From positions 190,283 through 225,242 of the forward strand of contig JBNGIO010006099.1 in the NCBI GenBank assembly GCA_049999805.1: a stretch of DNA of 34,960 bases, in the 5' to 3' direction. A program made the translations under genes and the position numbers. Source of the DNA: Folioceros fuciformis (lineage: Eukaryota; Anthocerotophyta; Anthocerotopsida; Anthocerotales). Below, in pieces: positions 19,400-29,143 of this stretch (within the stretch, counting starts at the first letter, position 1; each line of letters starts with the position of its first letter). The notes beneath the pieces are model-generated. The model made no database searches. It saw only the letters and a list, made by a program, of their open reading frames with translations, and was not told where the DNA came from.

Positions 19400-22240
19400 A
19401 TGCCCCAGAGTGGCTCTCCTGTTTCGACCAGCTTGTTATACCGGCTGCTGCAGAGGTGCGCCAAGAACAAGGATCTGGATGGTGGTAGGCAAGTGCATGC
19501 CCTCATTGTCAGGAGTGGATTTCAGTCCAACTCCTTCTTGGGGAATCACCTGATTCGCTTCTATGCTCGCTGTGGACGTTTGGTGGAAGCAACAAGGATT
19601 TTCACGCAGTTGCCAGGTTCAGCGAGGGATAGCTTCGTGTGGGCTGCTATCGTCTCCGCACATGGTGACCACGGCCGGCCTCAACAGGCTATCCAGTTCT
19701 ACCTTCAAATGCATAGATTAAATGGAAGACCTGATGACTATGTCTTTGTGGCTGCACTCAAGGCATGTGCTGATGCCACAGCCTTGTCAACTGGCAGGCT
19801 AATTCATGCCCACGTCAGAGAACATGGGTCTGAATCACATACTTTCGTAGGCAACACACTGATTGACATGTATGGCAAGTGCGGGAGGCTGCAGGATGCC
19901 CGCACAGTATTTGAGAGGTTGCCTACAAGAGATGCAGTGACATGGAATGCCATGATCGCTGGCTATGTCCAGCACGAATATGGCCTGGAGGCATTCCACC
20001 TTTTCCGGCGTATGCAAGAGGAATGCGTGCGGCCGGACAAGATGACTTTTGCAAGCATCCTCAAGGCGTGTGCCAGCATGGCGGCAAAGGAGCAGGGCCA
20101 GCTGGTTCACGCTGAAATTATGGAACGCGGTCTGGAACTGGATGTATTTGTTGGAAGCAGCCTTGTTGACATGTATGCCAAATGTGGGGACCTGGAAGCA
20201 GCACGTCAAGTATTCGACGGTTTATCCACCAGGGACCTGGTCACCTGGACGGCACTGATTGCAGGCTATGCACACCATGGGGATGGTCAAGATGCAATTG
20301 CATTATTTCACAGAATGCAGTCTGAGGGCATTGATCCTAACCAGCTGACTCTGACCAGTATTGTGAAAGCATGCTCCACCTCCACTGCTCTAGACCATGG
20401 CAAGCTTCTTCATGCACATATTACCCAAAGCGGTTTGGATTCAAACGTCTACATTGGCAGCACTCTGATTGACATGTATTCAAAGTGCGGGCATGTGGAG
20501 GATGCTCGCAAGGTTTTTGACACTATGCCGCACAGAAACTTAGTGACATGGACTGCTATGATATCGGGGTACTCCCACAGTGGACATGGAGAGGAGGCCT
20601 TTCAGCTTTTTAGGCAAATGAAACTAGAGGGTATAGTACCGAACCAGCTCACTCTTGCTAGCATCCTGAAAGCATGTTCCAGCGTCGGGAGTCTTGACCG
20701 GCTGAAATTGCTGCATGCCCAGATCAGGAAGAGTGGTTTCGAGTCGGACCTTTTCATAAGCAGTGCCCTCATTGACGTGTATGCTAGGTGTGGGAGCCTT
20801 GACGATGCCCGTGCTGTGTTTGATAGCATACCATCGAAAAACTTAGTTCTCTGGAGTGCCATGATTGCGGGCTATGCTCATCACGATGGAGGCCTGGAGG
20901 CACTGGAGCTTTTCAGTCAAATGCAAAAGGAGGGCATTGAGACCGACAAGATCATGCTCGTGAGCGTTCTTAGAGCGTGTTCAGGAGTAGCAGCGTTGGA
21001 CCTGGGAAAACTCATTCATGCTCGCATCAGGGATGTTGGTTTTGGGTCGGATGTATATGTTGGGAGCACCCTGGTGGACTTTTATGTGAAATGTGGTAGT
21101 TTAGATGAAGCTCGGGCCGTCTTTGACAGGCTGTTGGCAAGAGATTTGGTGACATGGACCTCAATGATTGTTGGATATGCTAATGAGGGCAATGGTCAAG
21201 AGGCCCTGAGGCTCTATCAGGAGATGCAGAAAAAGGGACTGCAGCCGAACGAGGTGACCCTTGTCAGCCTCGTCAAGGCATGTTCCACCATAGCAGCTCT
21301 CCATCAAGGTAGGCTGGTGCACGCCAGAATCATCCAGGATGGTTTTGAACCGGACGGTTTCGTGGGCAGCTCTCTTATCGATATGTATGCTAAATGCGGG
21401 AGCCTCCAAGACGCACAAGAGTTGTTTGATCAAATGCTGGTAAGAGATCTGGTGTCCTGGAATGCAGTCATCACAGGGTGCGCCCAGCATGGGTTTGCCC
21501 AGGCAGCTCTTGAGCTCTTTCAGCAGATGCAGAAAGAAGGGGTGCAGCCGGACCACGTCACCTTCATCGGGTTGCTATCCGCGTGCAGCCACTGTGGACT
21601 GCTGGAAGAGGGGTGCACCTTGTTCCAGTCCATGTCACAAGGCTTTGGCATAACTCCAGAGATGGAGCATTACGTGTGCATGGTGGACCTGCTTGGCAGA
21701 TCCGGACGCCTGGCTGAGGCGATTGACTTTATCCATGTCATACCTGTGCAGCCTGACATAGTCGTCTGGATGTCTTTGCTTGGTGCATCCCGAACTCATG
21801 GGGATGGAGCATTAGGACAGCAGTCTTTTGAAGCAATTTTGGAGATGGATCCAGGAAATGCTGCAGCTCACGTGCTCATGGGAGATGTGTACGCTGCGGC
21901 TGGAAGGTGGGAAGATAGAGCGGCCATCCGAAAGCGCATGCAGGGTCTTCGTGCTAAGAAGGAGCCTGGTCGCACCTGGATAGAGCTGGATAGCAAGGTG
22001 CACATATTCGGGGTAGAGGACAGGTCACATTCCGACAGAAGACAAGTTTATGACAAACTGAAAATTCTCACCGAGTCCATCAGACACAACTTTACAGACT
22101 TGGCCCACGAGCGTGATGAAATGCCTGAAGATGTCGAAGCTCGTCTTTTGGAATCCGGCGTAGAGAAGCTCGCCCTTGCTTTAGGCTTCCTCGAGTCACC
22201 TGGGGAGGACAACGTGTGTCTTCAACTCGCTAGCAGCTAG
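19400..22240 (+). CDS. PLS-class PPR protein with E/E+ and truncated DYW domain
   Basis: Intronless 946-aa ORF with ATG at 19400. It contains PLS-type pentatricopeptide repeats from about residue 10 to 790 in triplets of about 101 aa, recognisable by GKLLHA, LIDMYSKCG and RDLVTWTALIAGY signatures. Such proteins bind organelle RNA one base per motif. An E region follows (about 795-865: EMEHYVCMVDLLGRSGRLAEA, then AAAHVLMGDVYAAAGRWEDRA) and E+ (PGRTWIEL, HIFGVEDRSHSD). The DYW deaminase begins but stops about 24 residues after its HxE box, which here reads GVEK (920-923) instead of HSEK; the zinc-binding His, CxxC and C-terminal DYW are absent. If it supports C-to-U editing it would need a partner supplying the deaminase. 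The N-terminus enters the first repeat at once and shows no transit peptide, so an upstream spliced exon is possible. Confidence 0.93.
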   Translation: MPQSGSPVSTSLLYRLLQRCAKNKDLDGGRQVHALIVRSGFQSNSFLGNHLIRFYARCGRLVEATRIFTQLPGSARDSFVWAAIVSAHGDHGRPQQAIQFYLQMHRLNGRPDDYVFVAALKACADATALSTGRLIHAHVREHGSESHTFVGNTLIDMYGKCGRLQDARTVFERLPTRDAVTWNAMIAGYVQHEYGLEAFHLFRRMQEECVRPDKMTFASILKACASMAAKEQGQLVHAEIMERGLELDVFVGSSLVDMYAKCGDLEAARQVFDGLSTRDLVTWTALIAGYAHHGDGQDAIALFHRMQSEGIDPNQLTLTSIVKACSTSTALDHGKLLHAHITQSGLDSNVYIGSTLIDMYSKCGHVEDARKVFDTMPHRNLVTWTAMISGYSHSGHGEEAFQLFRQMKLEGIVPNQLTLASILKACSSVGSLDRLKLLHAQIRKSGFESDLFISSALIDVYARCGSLDDARAVFDSIPSKNLVLWSAMIAGYAHHDGGLEALELFSQMQKEGIETDKIMLVSVLRACSGVAALDLGKLIHARIRDVGFGSDVYVGSTLVDFYVKCGSLDEARAVFDRLLARDLVTWTSMIVGYANEGNGQEALRLYQEMQKKGLQPNEVTLVSLVKACSTIAALHQGRLVHARIIQDGFEPDGFVGSSLIDMYAKCGSLQDAQELFDQMLVRDLVSWNAVITGCAQHGFAQAALELFQQMQKEGVQPDHVTFIGLLSACSHCGLLEEGCTLFQSMSQGFGITPEMEHYVCMVDLLGRSGRLAEAIDFIHVIPVQPDIVVWMSLLGASRTHGDGALGQQSFEAILEMDPGNAAAHVLMGDVYAAAGRWEDRAAIRKRMQGLRAKKEPGRTWIELDSKVHIFGVEDRSHSDRRQVYDKLKILTESIRHNFTDLAHERDEMPEDVEARLLESGVEKLALALGFLESPGEDNVCLQLASS

Positions 22241-22483
22241 CCTTCACGAAGCAGAACAGCGGATACCATCCATGCACCCTCAAAAGGGATCGTAAAATAG
22301 AGGGATACCTTTTCTCGCAGAAAAGGAGCTCATTGCATTTCACCTCTTTTGGGATAGATAAAGTTTCTCATCTTATACAAATTCTTTAAAAAAGAGGAAA
22401 AACTAAGTAAGTGATAATGAAAACCTGGACACCAGACCCCACCCTACAATCATCCTTCTCCAAACTACCAATCACCTGAATAT

Positions 22484-24532
22484 TTAAAAATACTCTCCAG
22501 ATTTAAATGAGAAGAAATGGACATATTCAGATTGGAATTCTATTTTATTCAGACCTTCAATTACTTCGTTGACATTTCCAAAGTTTTTTCGCTTTGCTTT
22601 AATTTCGATATGAGATTTTTTGAAATAGAAGAAAACAGAAAGAGAATAGATAAAGCCGAGCCTCTCATCCTCCTCCGAGACATCGACGAAGAGAGAGCCC
22701 TCTTCTTTCACCCCTGGGTCCGAAGTGTAGTGTGGGTCGAGATCACGAGTGCTGTACACCACCACACCTAGTCGCAGCTGACCACGGCAGCTAGCGTTAA
22801 TTGTCAGCTCCTTACATTGGTTCAACTTCACCGGCTCATTGTCCCTCACAAGGACCTTGAAGACGTTGAGACACTTGAGTTTCCCTTCCGCCATCACCAT
22901 CAAGTCAAGTGGATCCTTGTCTTCCTCGAAATTCCTGATAACACGAATGCCGTATGTTCTTCGTGAAACCCTGATCAGTGTATTGAGGATGTCCGGCAGC
23001 GTCATTCCTAGCACGACAGCCCCTTGGCAGATGACGCTACCAGGGTCTGGCGGGCACAGGATCCCCTGCACGCGCCGGTGCTTGTGGAAGGCATCGTGCA
23101 CCCTCTTCAAGAAATAAGGCGATGCGGTGAAGGCCCCCACGAGTACGAGCCGATACACAGTGGAAGATAGATGGTTGTGGATGATGTTGAGTATTCGATC
23201 CACCGCAGGATCGAAGATCGTGGCCATGTCCTGCGTCGTGAGCGTGACCTCGTGGTAGCCGCTTCTCCTCATGGTTACGCAATTAGACTCGTCTTCATGT
23301 TTTTTCCAAGCCCTGGCCAGCTTGTCGGGCAGCTCCAAAGTGAACACCCCCTCTAGACTCCCATCGAATCTCCTCTTCAAATACTCCCACGTCTGCAGCA
23401 CTGATGCCATGGCCAGCGGATTCTGCTTAAGGAAACACGGGAGGAAGGTGCCTACCTTGGTGGAGAGGAGTTTCATAAAACTTAAGTCCACCAAGGTCCC
23501 TCCGCACACATCCTGCGTGGTAGCTCCCGGACTGTGAGCTTTAACTCCATATGTCTGGGTGCCATACACGCGCGTGATATTCACCGTTTCTCCTCCCACA
23601 TCAATTACCAAGAACTCTGCTCCCATCTTCCAAGGCATTTCCAATGGCCTCCAGTTCCAGATGCAGTAAGCGGCCACAGCATCTACCTCTAGAGGCATGA
23701 GCAAAGGAAAAGGGCTGGCAGCATCCACCATTCCGCTCGGACAGAAAGGTCCAACCACCATCCCTGCTCTCTCCGCACAGTACCGCAAGTGCTGCTTGGC
23801 GTTTTCGTCCATGGCGGCAGGCACTGTGAGACACCATTGCACCTCCCTCATCGACATCTGTTGGCCGTATGTGCTTTGCAAGTGACGTATAATAAAATCG
23901 GCAATGCTATGAAGGAAATCCGTTGTGGCTCTATGCATCGTCACATGTTGAAGCGAGCAAAACATGTCTGAAGGCACAATCTCAGTTCCCTTGGATGTCT
24001 TCCTCACACAATTTTGAACCCTCCTATTTTTGCCATTCCATACATGATTTCGAACCTCCCTGGTATTCTCCTTGATCCCTTCCCTGCCGAACTGCTCCTC
24101 GTTGAATGCCTCCAAGCTCATCTTGTCCTTCGTCTTCAAGTTGAAGTCCCCAAAGAACTTTCTCACGTAAAAGCCCTCTTCTTGCACTCCGATTGGAGCT
24201 ATGAAGTCGTCTTTAATCCTATCTGCAACTGATGCAAACTGGTTCTCGACATCGGACACAATGTGCAAAGAGTGTAAATACTGCATCTCGGCACCCCAGC
24301 CCCAGTCCTTGAGCACAAAGCCGGGATCTGCAGATCCGCCGTTGCACTCTCCCAAATTATGTATATAGTACAAACTGGTTTGCGACTTGGAGTATATCCT
24401 TTGGCCTCCTTCATACACCATAGGCCATTCTTTGAAGGTATAAATATTCTGCAAATTCGACGTGTCTGTGAAAGCAAATGCTGAGAATGAAGCTCCTAAG
24501 TCCAACCCGATCACCACCCTTGGCTCTGCCAT
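22484..24532 (-). CDS. HSPA12-like Hsp70-family ATPase
   Basis: Intronless 682-aa ORF; the first ATG is at 24530-24532 (the frame upstream has no ATG). The actin/Hsp70 ATPase fold is recognisable: phosphate-1 loop IGLDLGASFSAF at 8-19, LTVPAAMDENAKQHLR at 235-250, phosphate-2 FLVIDVGGETVNIT at 307-320, and adenosine motif LVLVGAFTASPYFLKRV at 462-478. This layout, the divergent C-terminal part and the lack of a classical substrate-binding domain match the HSPA12A/B-type branch rather than cytosolic Hsp70. Clients and role in plants are not established. The gene is convergent with the PPR gene, 243 bp between stops. A partial copy lies at 25589-27710. What else: another divergent Hsp70/actin-fold protein, but the spacing of the motifs favours HSPA12. 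Confidence 0.85.
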   Translation of the reverse strand: MAEPRVVIGLDLGASFSAFAFTDTSNLQNIYTFKEWPMVYEGGQRIYSKSQTSLYYIHNLGECNGGSADPGFVLKDWGWGAEMQYLHSLHIVSDVENQFASVADRIKDDFIAPIGVQEEGFYVRKFFGDFNLKTKDKMSLEAFNEEQFGREGIKENTREVRNHVWNGKNRRVQNCVRKTSKGTEIVPSDMFCSLQHVTMHRATTDFLHSIADFIIRHLQSTYGQQMSMREVQWCLTVPAAMDENAKQHLRYCAERAGMVVGPFCPSGMVDAASPFPLLMPLEVDAVAAYCIWNWRPLEMPWKMGAEFLVIDVGGETVNITRVYGTQTYGVKAHSPGATTQDVCGGTLVDLSFMKLLSTKVGTFLPCFLKQNPLAMASVLQTWEYLKRRFDGSLEGVFTLELPDKLARAWKKHEDESNCVTMRRSGYHEVTLTTQDMATIFDPAVDRILNIIHNHLSSTVYRLVLVGAFTASPYFLKRVHDAFHKHRRVQGILCPPDPGSVICQGAVVLGMTLPDILNTLIRVSRRTYGIRVIRNFEEDKDPLDLMVMAEGKLKCLNVFKVLVRDNEPVKLNQCKELTINASCRGQLRLGVVVYSTRDLDPHYTSDPGVKEEGSLFVDVSEEDERLGFIYSLSVFFYFKKSHIEIKAKRKNFGNVNEVIEGLNKIEFQSEYVHFFSFKSGEYF

Positions 24533-24566
24533 CCTCGAACCCAAGAACCATTTGCACTAGTCACCA

Positions 24567-24574
24567 TATATAAA
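24567..24574 (-). promoter_or_regulatory. TATA-like element of the HSPA12-like gene
   Basis: The minus strand reads ATTTATATAT about 35 bp upstream of the ATG. The same stretch is conserved in front of the second copy (near 27731-27745). If used, the 5' leader would be only a few nucleotides, so the true start site may differ. Confidence 0.3.
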
Positions 24575-24584
24575 TGAGCTAACA

Positions 24585-25588
24585 TGACCGAGAATTCTCA
24601 GTTGAAGTTTATTTTTCTTACTAAGTATAACAATGGTTGTGGACATCTTAGAAGAATTTAGAATTTTTTTTACTAAATTAAGAGAAGATTGACTACCAAC
24701 ATCTTAGAAGAATTTAAAAATATATATGAAATTAGCAGGCGACGAAGAAAAAAAAAAAAAAAAAAAAAAAAACAACCATAGAATCACAGAATTTATGTAA
24801 GTTCATTTTTCTTACTAAGTTAAGATAAGACTGGCTGTAGACCTCTTAGAAAAATTTAGAAACATATACAGAACTAGCAAGGGACGAAGAATTCTATTAA
24901 AGTTCACTAAGAAACAGCCATAGAATCACAAAATTTATATAAGTTCATTTTCTTACTCAATTAAGATGAGAATGGTTGTGGATATCTTAGAAAGATTTAA
25001 AAATACATGTAGAAATAGTAAGGGACGAAGAATTCTATTAGAGTTCACTAAGAAAGCAGCCATTGAATCACAAAATTTATGTAAGTTTATTTTTCTTACG
25101 AATTAAGATAAGAATAGCTATGAACATTTTAGAAGGATTTAGAAATATATATGGAACTAACAAGAGTCAAAGAATTTTATTAGAGTTAACTAAAAAGCAG
25201 TCATAGAATCACAAAATTTATATAAGTTTATTTTTCTTACTAAATTAAGATAAGAATGACTATGGACATCTTAGAAGGATTTAGAAATATATAGGGAACT
25301 AGCATAATTTATGTANNNNNNNNNNNNNNNNNNNNNNNNNNNNNNNNNNNNNNNNNNNNNNNNNNNNNNNNNNNNNNNNNNNNNNNNNNNNNNNNNNNNN
25401 NNNNNNNNNNNNNNNTCTTAAAAAGATTTAGAAATATATATAGAACTAACAGGGACGAATAATTCTCTTAGAGTTCACCAAGAAAACAACAATAGAATCA
25501 CAAAATTTACACAAAGTTCATTTTTCTTACTAAATTATGATAAGAATGGCTATGGACATCTTAGATGGATTTAGAAATATATATAGAG
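24585..25588. repeat. AT-rich tandem array, ~142-bp unit, interrupted by gap
   Basis: GAATCACARAATTTA recurs at 24781, 24923, 25065, 25206 and 25495, that is every 141-145 bp, with two periods spanning the gap. Each unit also contains TTTTTCTTACTMARTTAAGATRAGAATGG, CATCTTAGAAGGATTTAGAAATATA and GGGACGAAGAATTCTATTAGAGTTCAC. A shortened unit starts directly behind the HSPA12-like gene at about 24585, so the presumed promoter belongs to the array. A 25-nt A run (24748-24772) replaces part of one unit. The array ends abruptly in the second HSPA12-like copy. Confidence 0.9.
25316..25415. other. assembly gap (100 N)
   Basis: A run of exactly 100 N inside the 142-bp array, the usual placeholder for a gap of unknown size. 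The flanking repeat phase is roughly conserved, but the true number of missing units cannot be known. Confidence 0.98.
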
Positions 25589-26356
25589 GAGAGGAGTTTC
25601 ATAAAACTCAAGTCCACCAAGGTCTCTCCGCACACATCCTGCGTGGTAGCTCCCGGACTGTGAGCTTTAACTCCATAAGTTTGGGTGCCCTACACGCGCG
25701 TAATATTCACCGTTTCTCCTCCCACATCAATTACCAAGAACTCTGCTCCCATCTTCCAAGGCATTTCCAATGGCCTCCAGTTCCAGATGCAGTAAGCGGC
25801 CACAGCATCTACCTCTAGAGGCATGAGCAAAGGAAAGAGGCTGGCAGCATCCACCATTCCGCTCGGACAGAAAGGTCCAACCACCATCCCTGCTCTCTCC
25901 ACACAATACCGCAAGTGCTGCTTGGCGTTTTCGTCCATGGCGGCAGGCACTATGAGACACCATTACACCTCCCTCATCGATATGTGTTGGCCGTATGTGC
26001 TCTGCAAGTGACGTATAATAAAATCGGCAATGCTATGAAGGAAATCCGTTGTGGCTCTATGCATCGTCACATGTTGAAGCGAGCAAAACATGTCTGAAGG
26101 CACAATCTCAATTCCCTTGGATGTCTTCCTCACACAATTTTGAACCCTCCTATTTTTGCCATTCCATACATGATTTCGAACCTCCCTGGTATTCTCCTTG
26201 ATCCCTTCCCTGCCGAACTGCTCCTCGTTGAATGCCTCCAAGCTCATCTTGTCCTTCGTCTTCACGTTGAAGTCCCCAAAGAACTTTCTCACGTAAAAGC
26301 CCTCTTCTTGCACTCCGATTGGAGCTATGAAGTCATCTTTAATCCTATCTACAACT
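25589..26356 (-). pseudogene. HSPA12-like second copy, middle part
   Basis: Closely similar to 23463-24230 of the intact gene (for example the same MPLEVDAVAAYCIWNW and FGDFN.KTKDKMSLEAFNEE). It lacks everything C-terminal to about residue 356, because the array joins it in mid-coding sequence at 25589. A CAA-to-TAA change at about 25971 stops the frame in MREVQW. It is broken from its N-terminal part by the Copia fragment at 26357. Confidence 0.9.
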
Positions 26357-26506
26357 TGTTAGAAATCAAGCTCTAACTGAATTTGTTATTAAGAGCATAC
26401 AACACTTAGGATAGTGTAGATTATCCCATATTGAACTCGTAGTTATCTATCACCTAAGTGTTATCAGGATATACTAGGATATTGCACCCGCGAGACTAAG
26501 GCTTAC
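26357..26506. mobile_element. possible LTR remnant bordering the Copia fragment
   Basis: Starts TGTTAGAAATC and contains CCCATATTGAACTC, both reminiscent of the beginning of plant Copia LTRs reading on the plus strand. AACACTTAGG and its reverse complement CCTAAGTGTT form a 10-bp inverted pair inside it. It fits neither the HSPA12 copy nor the RT fragment. Identification as an LTR is tentative. Confidence 0.4.
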
Positions 26507-27390
26507 CTTATAATCGAGACCATACTGTTGTGCATATCCCTTTGCAACCAACCTGGCCTTGTAACGCTCCAGCGTTCCATCTGACTTGAACTTCAGCTTG
26601 TACACCCACTTAGAACCAATAGGAACCTTGCCATCAGGCAATTGAACCAAATTCCACGTTCCATTCTCAACTAATGCTGAGTATTCCTCATCTATGGCCT
26701 GACACCACTTATCATCTGCCTAAGCAAACTTGGTTGGCTCCTTACAAGCTGTGACTCTTGTCATATACACATAATGTTGCGCATTGTAGCTTGTATAGGT
26801 GTACTTGTCAATGGGTTTCCTAACCCTCTCAGATCTCCTTGGTCTTGGTTCATTTTGAACCTGCCTTGCATATTGTTGCTCCTTAGCACCTGGTGTTTCC
26901 ACAGACGGAATGCCAAACTCATTGTCAATGCTCTCACTACTTGAGGATTCATATCCCTCATTTCCAGTTTTGCTGCTTTCTACTCTCCCCCTCACTGACA
27001 TATCCGAGTCAGTGGTCTTCGGTTTACCATCCCGTAGTCTTCCAGACCATGGATCCACCATTGGTCACATCCTCACTCTTTGCTGGAGTACTCTTAACAG
27101 TACTCTCCCCTGTGGGTTCGTCAAAGGGTAGTGCAACTGAGTTGCTATACCAGGAGGCTAACTCATCAAATACCACATCCCTCCTTATCAGGATCTCATG
27201 TGTGGATGGCACATAACACTTATATGCCTTCCTATTTCGTGCATACCCCAGAAAAACACTCTCCACTGCTTTAGGATCCAGCTTCCTACGCTTCTCATCA
27301 GGTACATGCACATATGCAATGCACCCAAACACTTTCAAGTGCCTAATATCCGGCTTACAGCCATACAGTCTCTCAATTGGTGTAGCATCA
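26507..27390 (-). mobile_element. Ty1/Copia pol fragment (integrase C-terminus to start of RT)
   Basis: Reading from 27390 down: TPIERLYGCKPDIRHLKVFG, then LDPKAVESVFLGYA and ILIRRDVVFDE, which is the C-terminal core of Copia integrase; next an acidic linker with PRRSERVRKPIDKY; then WNLVQLPDGKVPIGSKWVYK, YKARLVAKGYAQQYGLDYK, the beginning of the reverse transcriptase. It is inactive: a frameshift near 27045 and a TAG at 26720-26722 break the frame; gag, protease, most of integrase and most of RT/RNase H are missing. It lies inside the second HSPA12-like copy, whose sequence resumes on both sides with at most 3 bp (ACT) duplicated. Confidence 0.92.
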
Positions 27391-27710
27391 CTGATGCAAA
27401 CTGGTTCTCGACATTGGACACAATGTGCAAAGAGTGTAAAATACTGCATCTGGGCACCCCAACCCCAGTCCTTGAGCACAAAGTCCTTGAGATCTGCAGA
27501 TCCGCCGCTGCGCTCTCCCAAATTGCATACATAGTACAAACTGGTTTGCATCTTGGAGTATGTCCTTTGGACTCCTTCATACACCATAGGTCATTCTTTG
27601 AAGGTATAAATATTCTGCAAATTCGATGTATCAGTGAAAGCAAACGCCGAGAACGAAGCTCTTGAGTCCAACCCAATCACCACCCTTGGCTCAACCATCC
27701 TCGAACCCAA
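27391..27710 (-). pseudogene. HSPA12-like second copy, N-terminal part
   Basis: Corresponds to residues 1 to about 98 of the intact protein. The start ATG is kept (MVEPRVV), but the phosphate loop GLDLGAS has become GLDSRAS, a TGG-to-TGA change stops the frame after FTFKE (about 27593), and an extra A in the MQY region (about 27440) shifts the frame. It therefore cannot encode an ATPase. Upstream sequence to about 28005 matches the promoter and first array units of the intact copy. Confidence 0.9.
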
Positions 27711-28005
27711 CGACCATTTGCACTAGTCACCATATATAAATGAGCTAACATGACCGAGAATTCTCAGTTGAAGTTTATTTTTCTTACTAAGTATAACAAT
27801 GGTTGTGAACATCTTAGAAGAATTTAGAATTGTTTTTACTAAATTAAGAGAAGAATGACTATGAACATCTCATAAGGATTTAAAAATATATATGAAATTA
27901 GCAGGTGACAAAAAATTCTATTAGAGTTCACTAAAAAACAACCATAGAATCACCGAATTTATGTAAGTTCATTTTTCTTACTAAGTGAAGATAAGAATGG
28001 ATACG
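27711..28005. repeat. copy of the HSPA12-like promoter and array sequence
   Basis: Nearly identical to 24533-24830, including CACCATATATAAATGAGC and the CTTACTAAGTATAACAATGG unit. Similarity ends at about 28005, which marks the right-hand border of the tandem duplication. Confidence 0.88.
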
Positions 28006-29140
28006 GATCATGCGATATTTGATGTAGAGTTCTTATATGCCCATTTGGCCTAAGGTATCTAGAGAAGACAACTCTGCAAATGGGCAACCAAGGAGCACGT
28101 GGTTAGATGCAACTCCGTTAACAAGCAATGGTTAAGCAGCTCATGGTTAGAAGCAACTATGCTAATAAGCAACCAAGCAGACAAATGGTAACGTAACTTA
28201 ATTTCTAATTTGTAAAAAACGTTAGATCCTAATTATTATTATTTTAAATATTTAGTTATGTACTAATTTTTAATTTATTAATAATTAGCTATATTGGCTA
28301 ATGTGATTAACAAATTAGTAATTAAGCGGCATTGCCCGTTGTCTAGGTGAACAGTTGTATTTACTATTGTTCCCGCTCGCCCGCTCCCAATCACTCCCAG
28401 TGGCCCACTCACCTCACTCCCTCCTACTCCTGCTCCGCTAAGCTCCACTCCACTCCCTCCCCTGCTCTGCTAAGGGCTATTTCCCATGGGGCTAAACCTG
28501 ACCACGGTTTCCAATACGACAAGATGTGCCATCAATGCTCACCTTGTCGTAATATGGGATGAGACCTGGTTGAGCCCGGGTTTCTTCCCTATCCTTTTTA
28601 GTGAGGTACATTGTGGTCAGGTGACCCGTGTGGTCACTCTGTCACTCAAACTTATCTTCAATTACTAATAAGTTAGTCAAGTTACTCATCATACTTGTCC
28701 AGGTTTCAATTTTGGTTGTGATGGTGTCTGTGCCATGCTTGAATGCATTGGCGGGTATGCCTATACAAAGCAATGTGGCTAGCAGAAGGCAAGCTATGTG
28801 TGATACATCCGAAGAACGTGCAACATGGCGCCTGAAAACCACCTTCCCTCATAGGTCAAAAGTTAAGATATTAGTGGTTCAAGCCACCCGGCAAGAGGAT
28901 TTTGTGAGAATAGTAGAGGGTGGGATTTGCAAGAAGACCAAGATTGCTGTGGAGTGATGGGATCGCATCAGTGAGGCATGTTGAATTGTGCCACTAAAAC
29001 ATCACACTCATGCATGGTTCAATAGTTAACAATACTCACACCACACCACATTACACACACATTAAACACTACATGATGGTGCTGCAGCTCTATTAAGAGT
29101 GAAGCGTTTGCTTCCTTCAGACACCACAAAATCTCCTTCA
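28006..29140. other. accessory DNA without recognised gene
   Basis: AT-rich sequence to about 28340, then a C/T-rich block (28374-28475, repeated CTCCACTCC and CTGCTCCGC words), then unremarkable sequence. A 109-codon plus frame at 28628-28957 has no recognisable domain. The C/T-rich block shares about 36 bp with 30850-30885, so transposon-derived DNA is likely. Confidence 0.5.
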
Positions 29141-29143
29141 CCT

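Noticed and set aside
24533-24544. earlier start of the HSPA12-like protein at 24544
   Set aside because: That codon is TTG; the first ATG is at 24530-24532 and matches the start of the second copy.
24748-24772. A run as the poly(A) tail of a retrogene
   Set aside because: It lies inside a satellite unit with no retrocopied coding sequence ending beside it.
28628-28957. 109-codon plus frame
   Set aside because: No recognisable family, no splice or repeat support; left as unassigned DNA.
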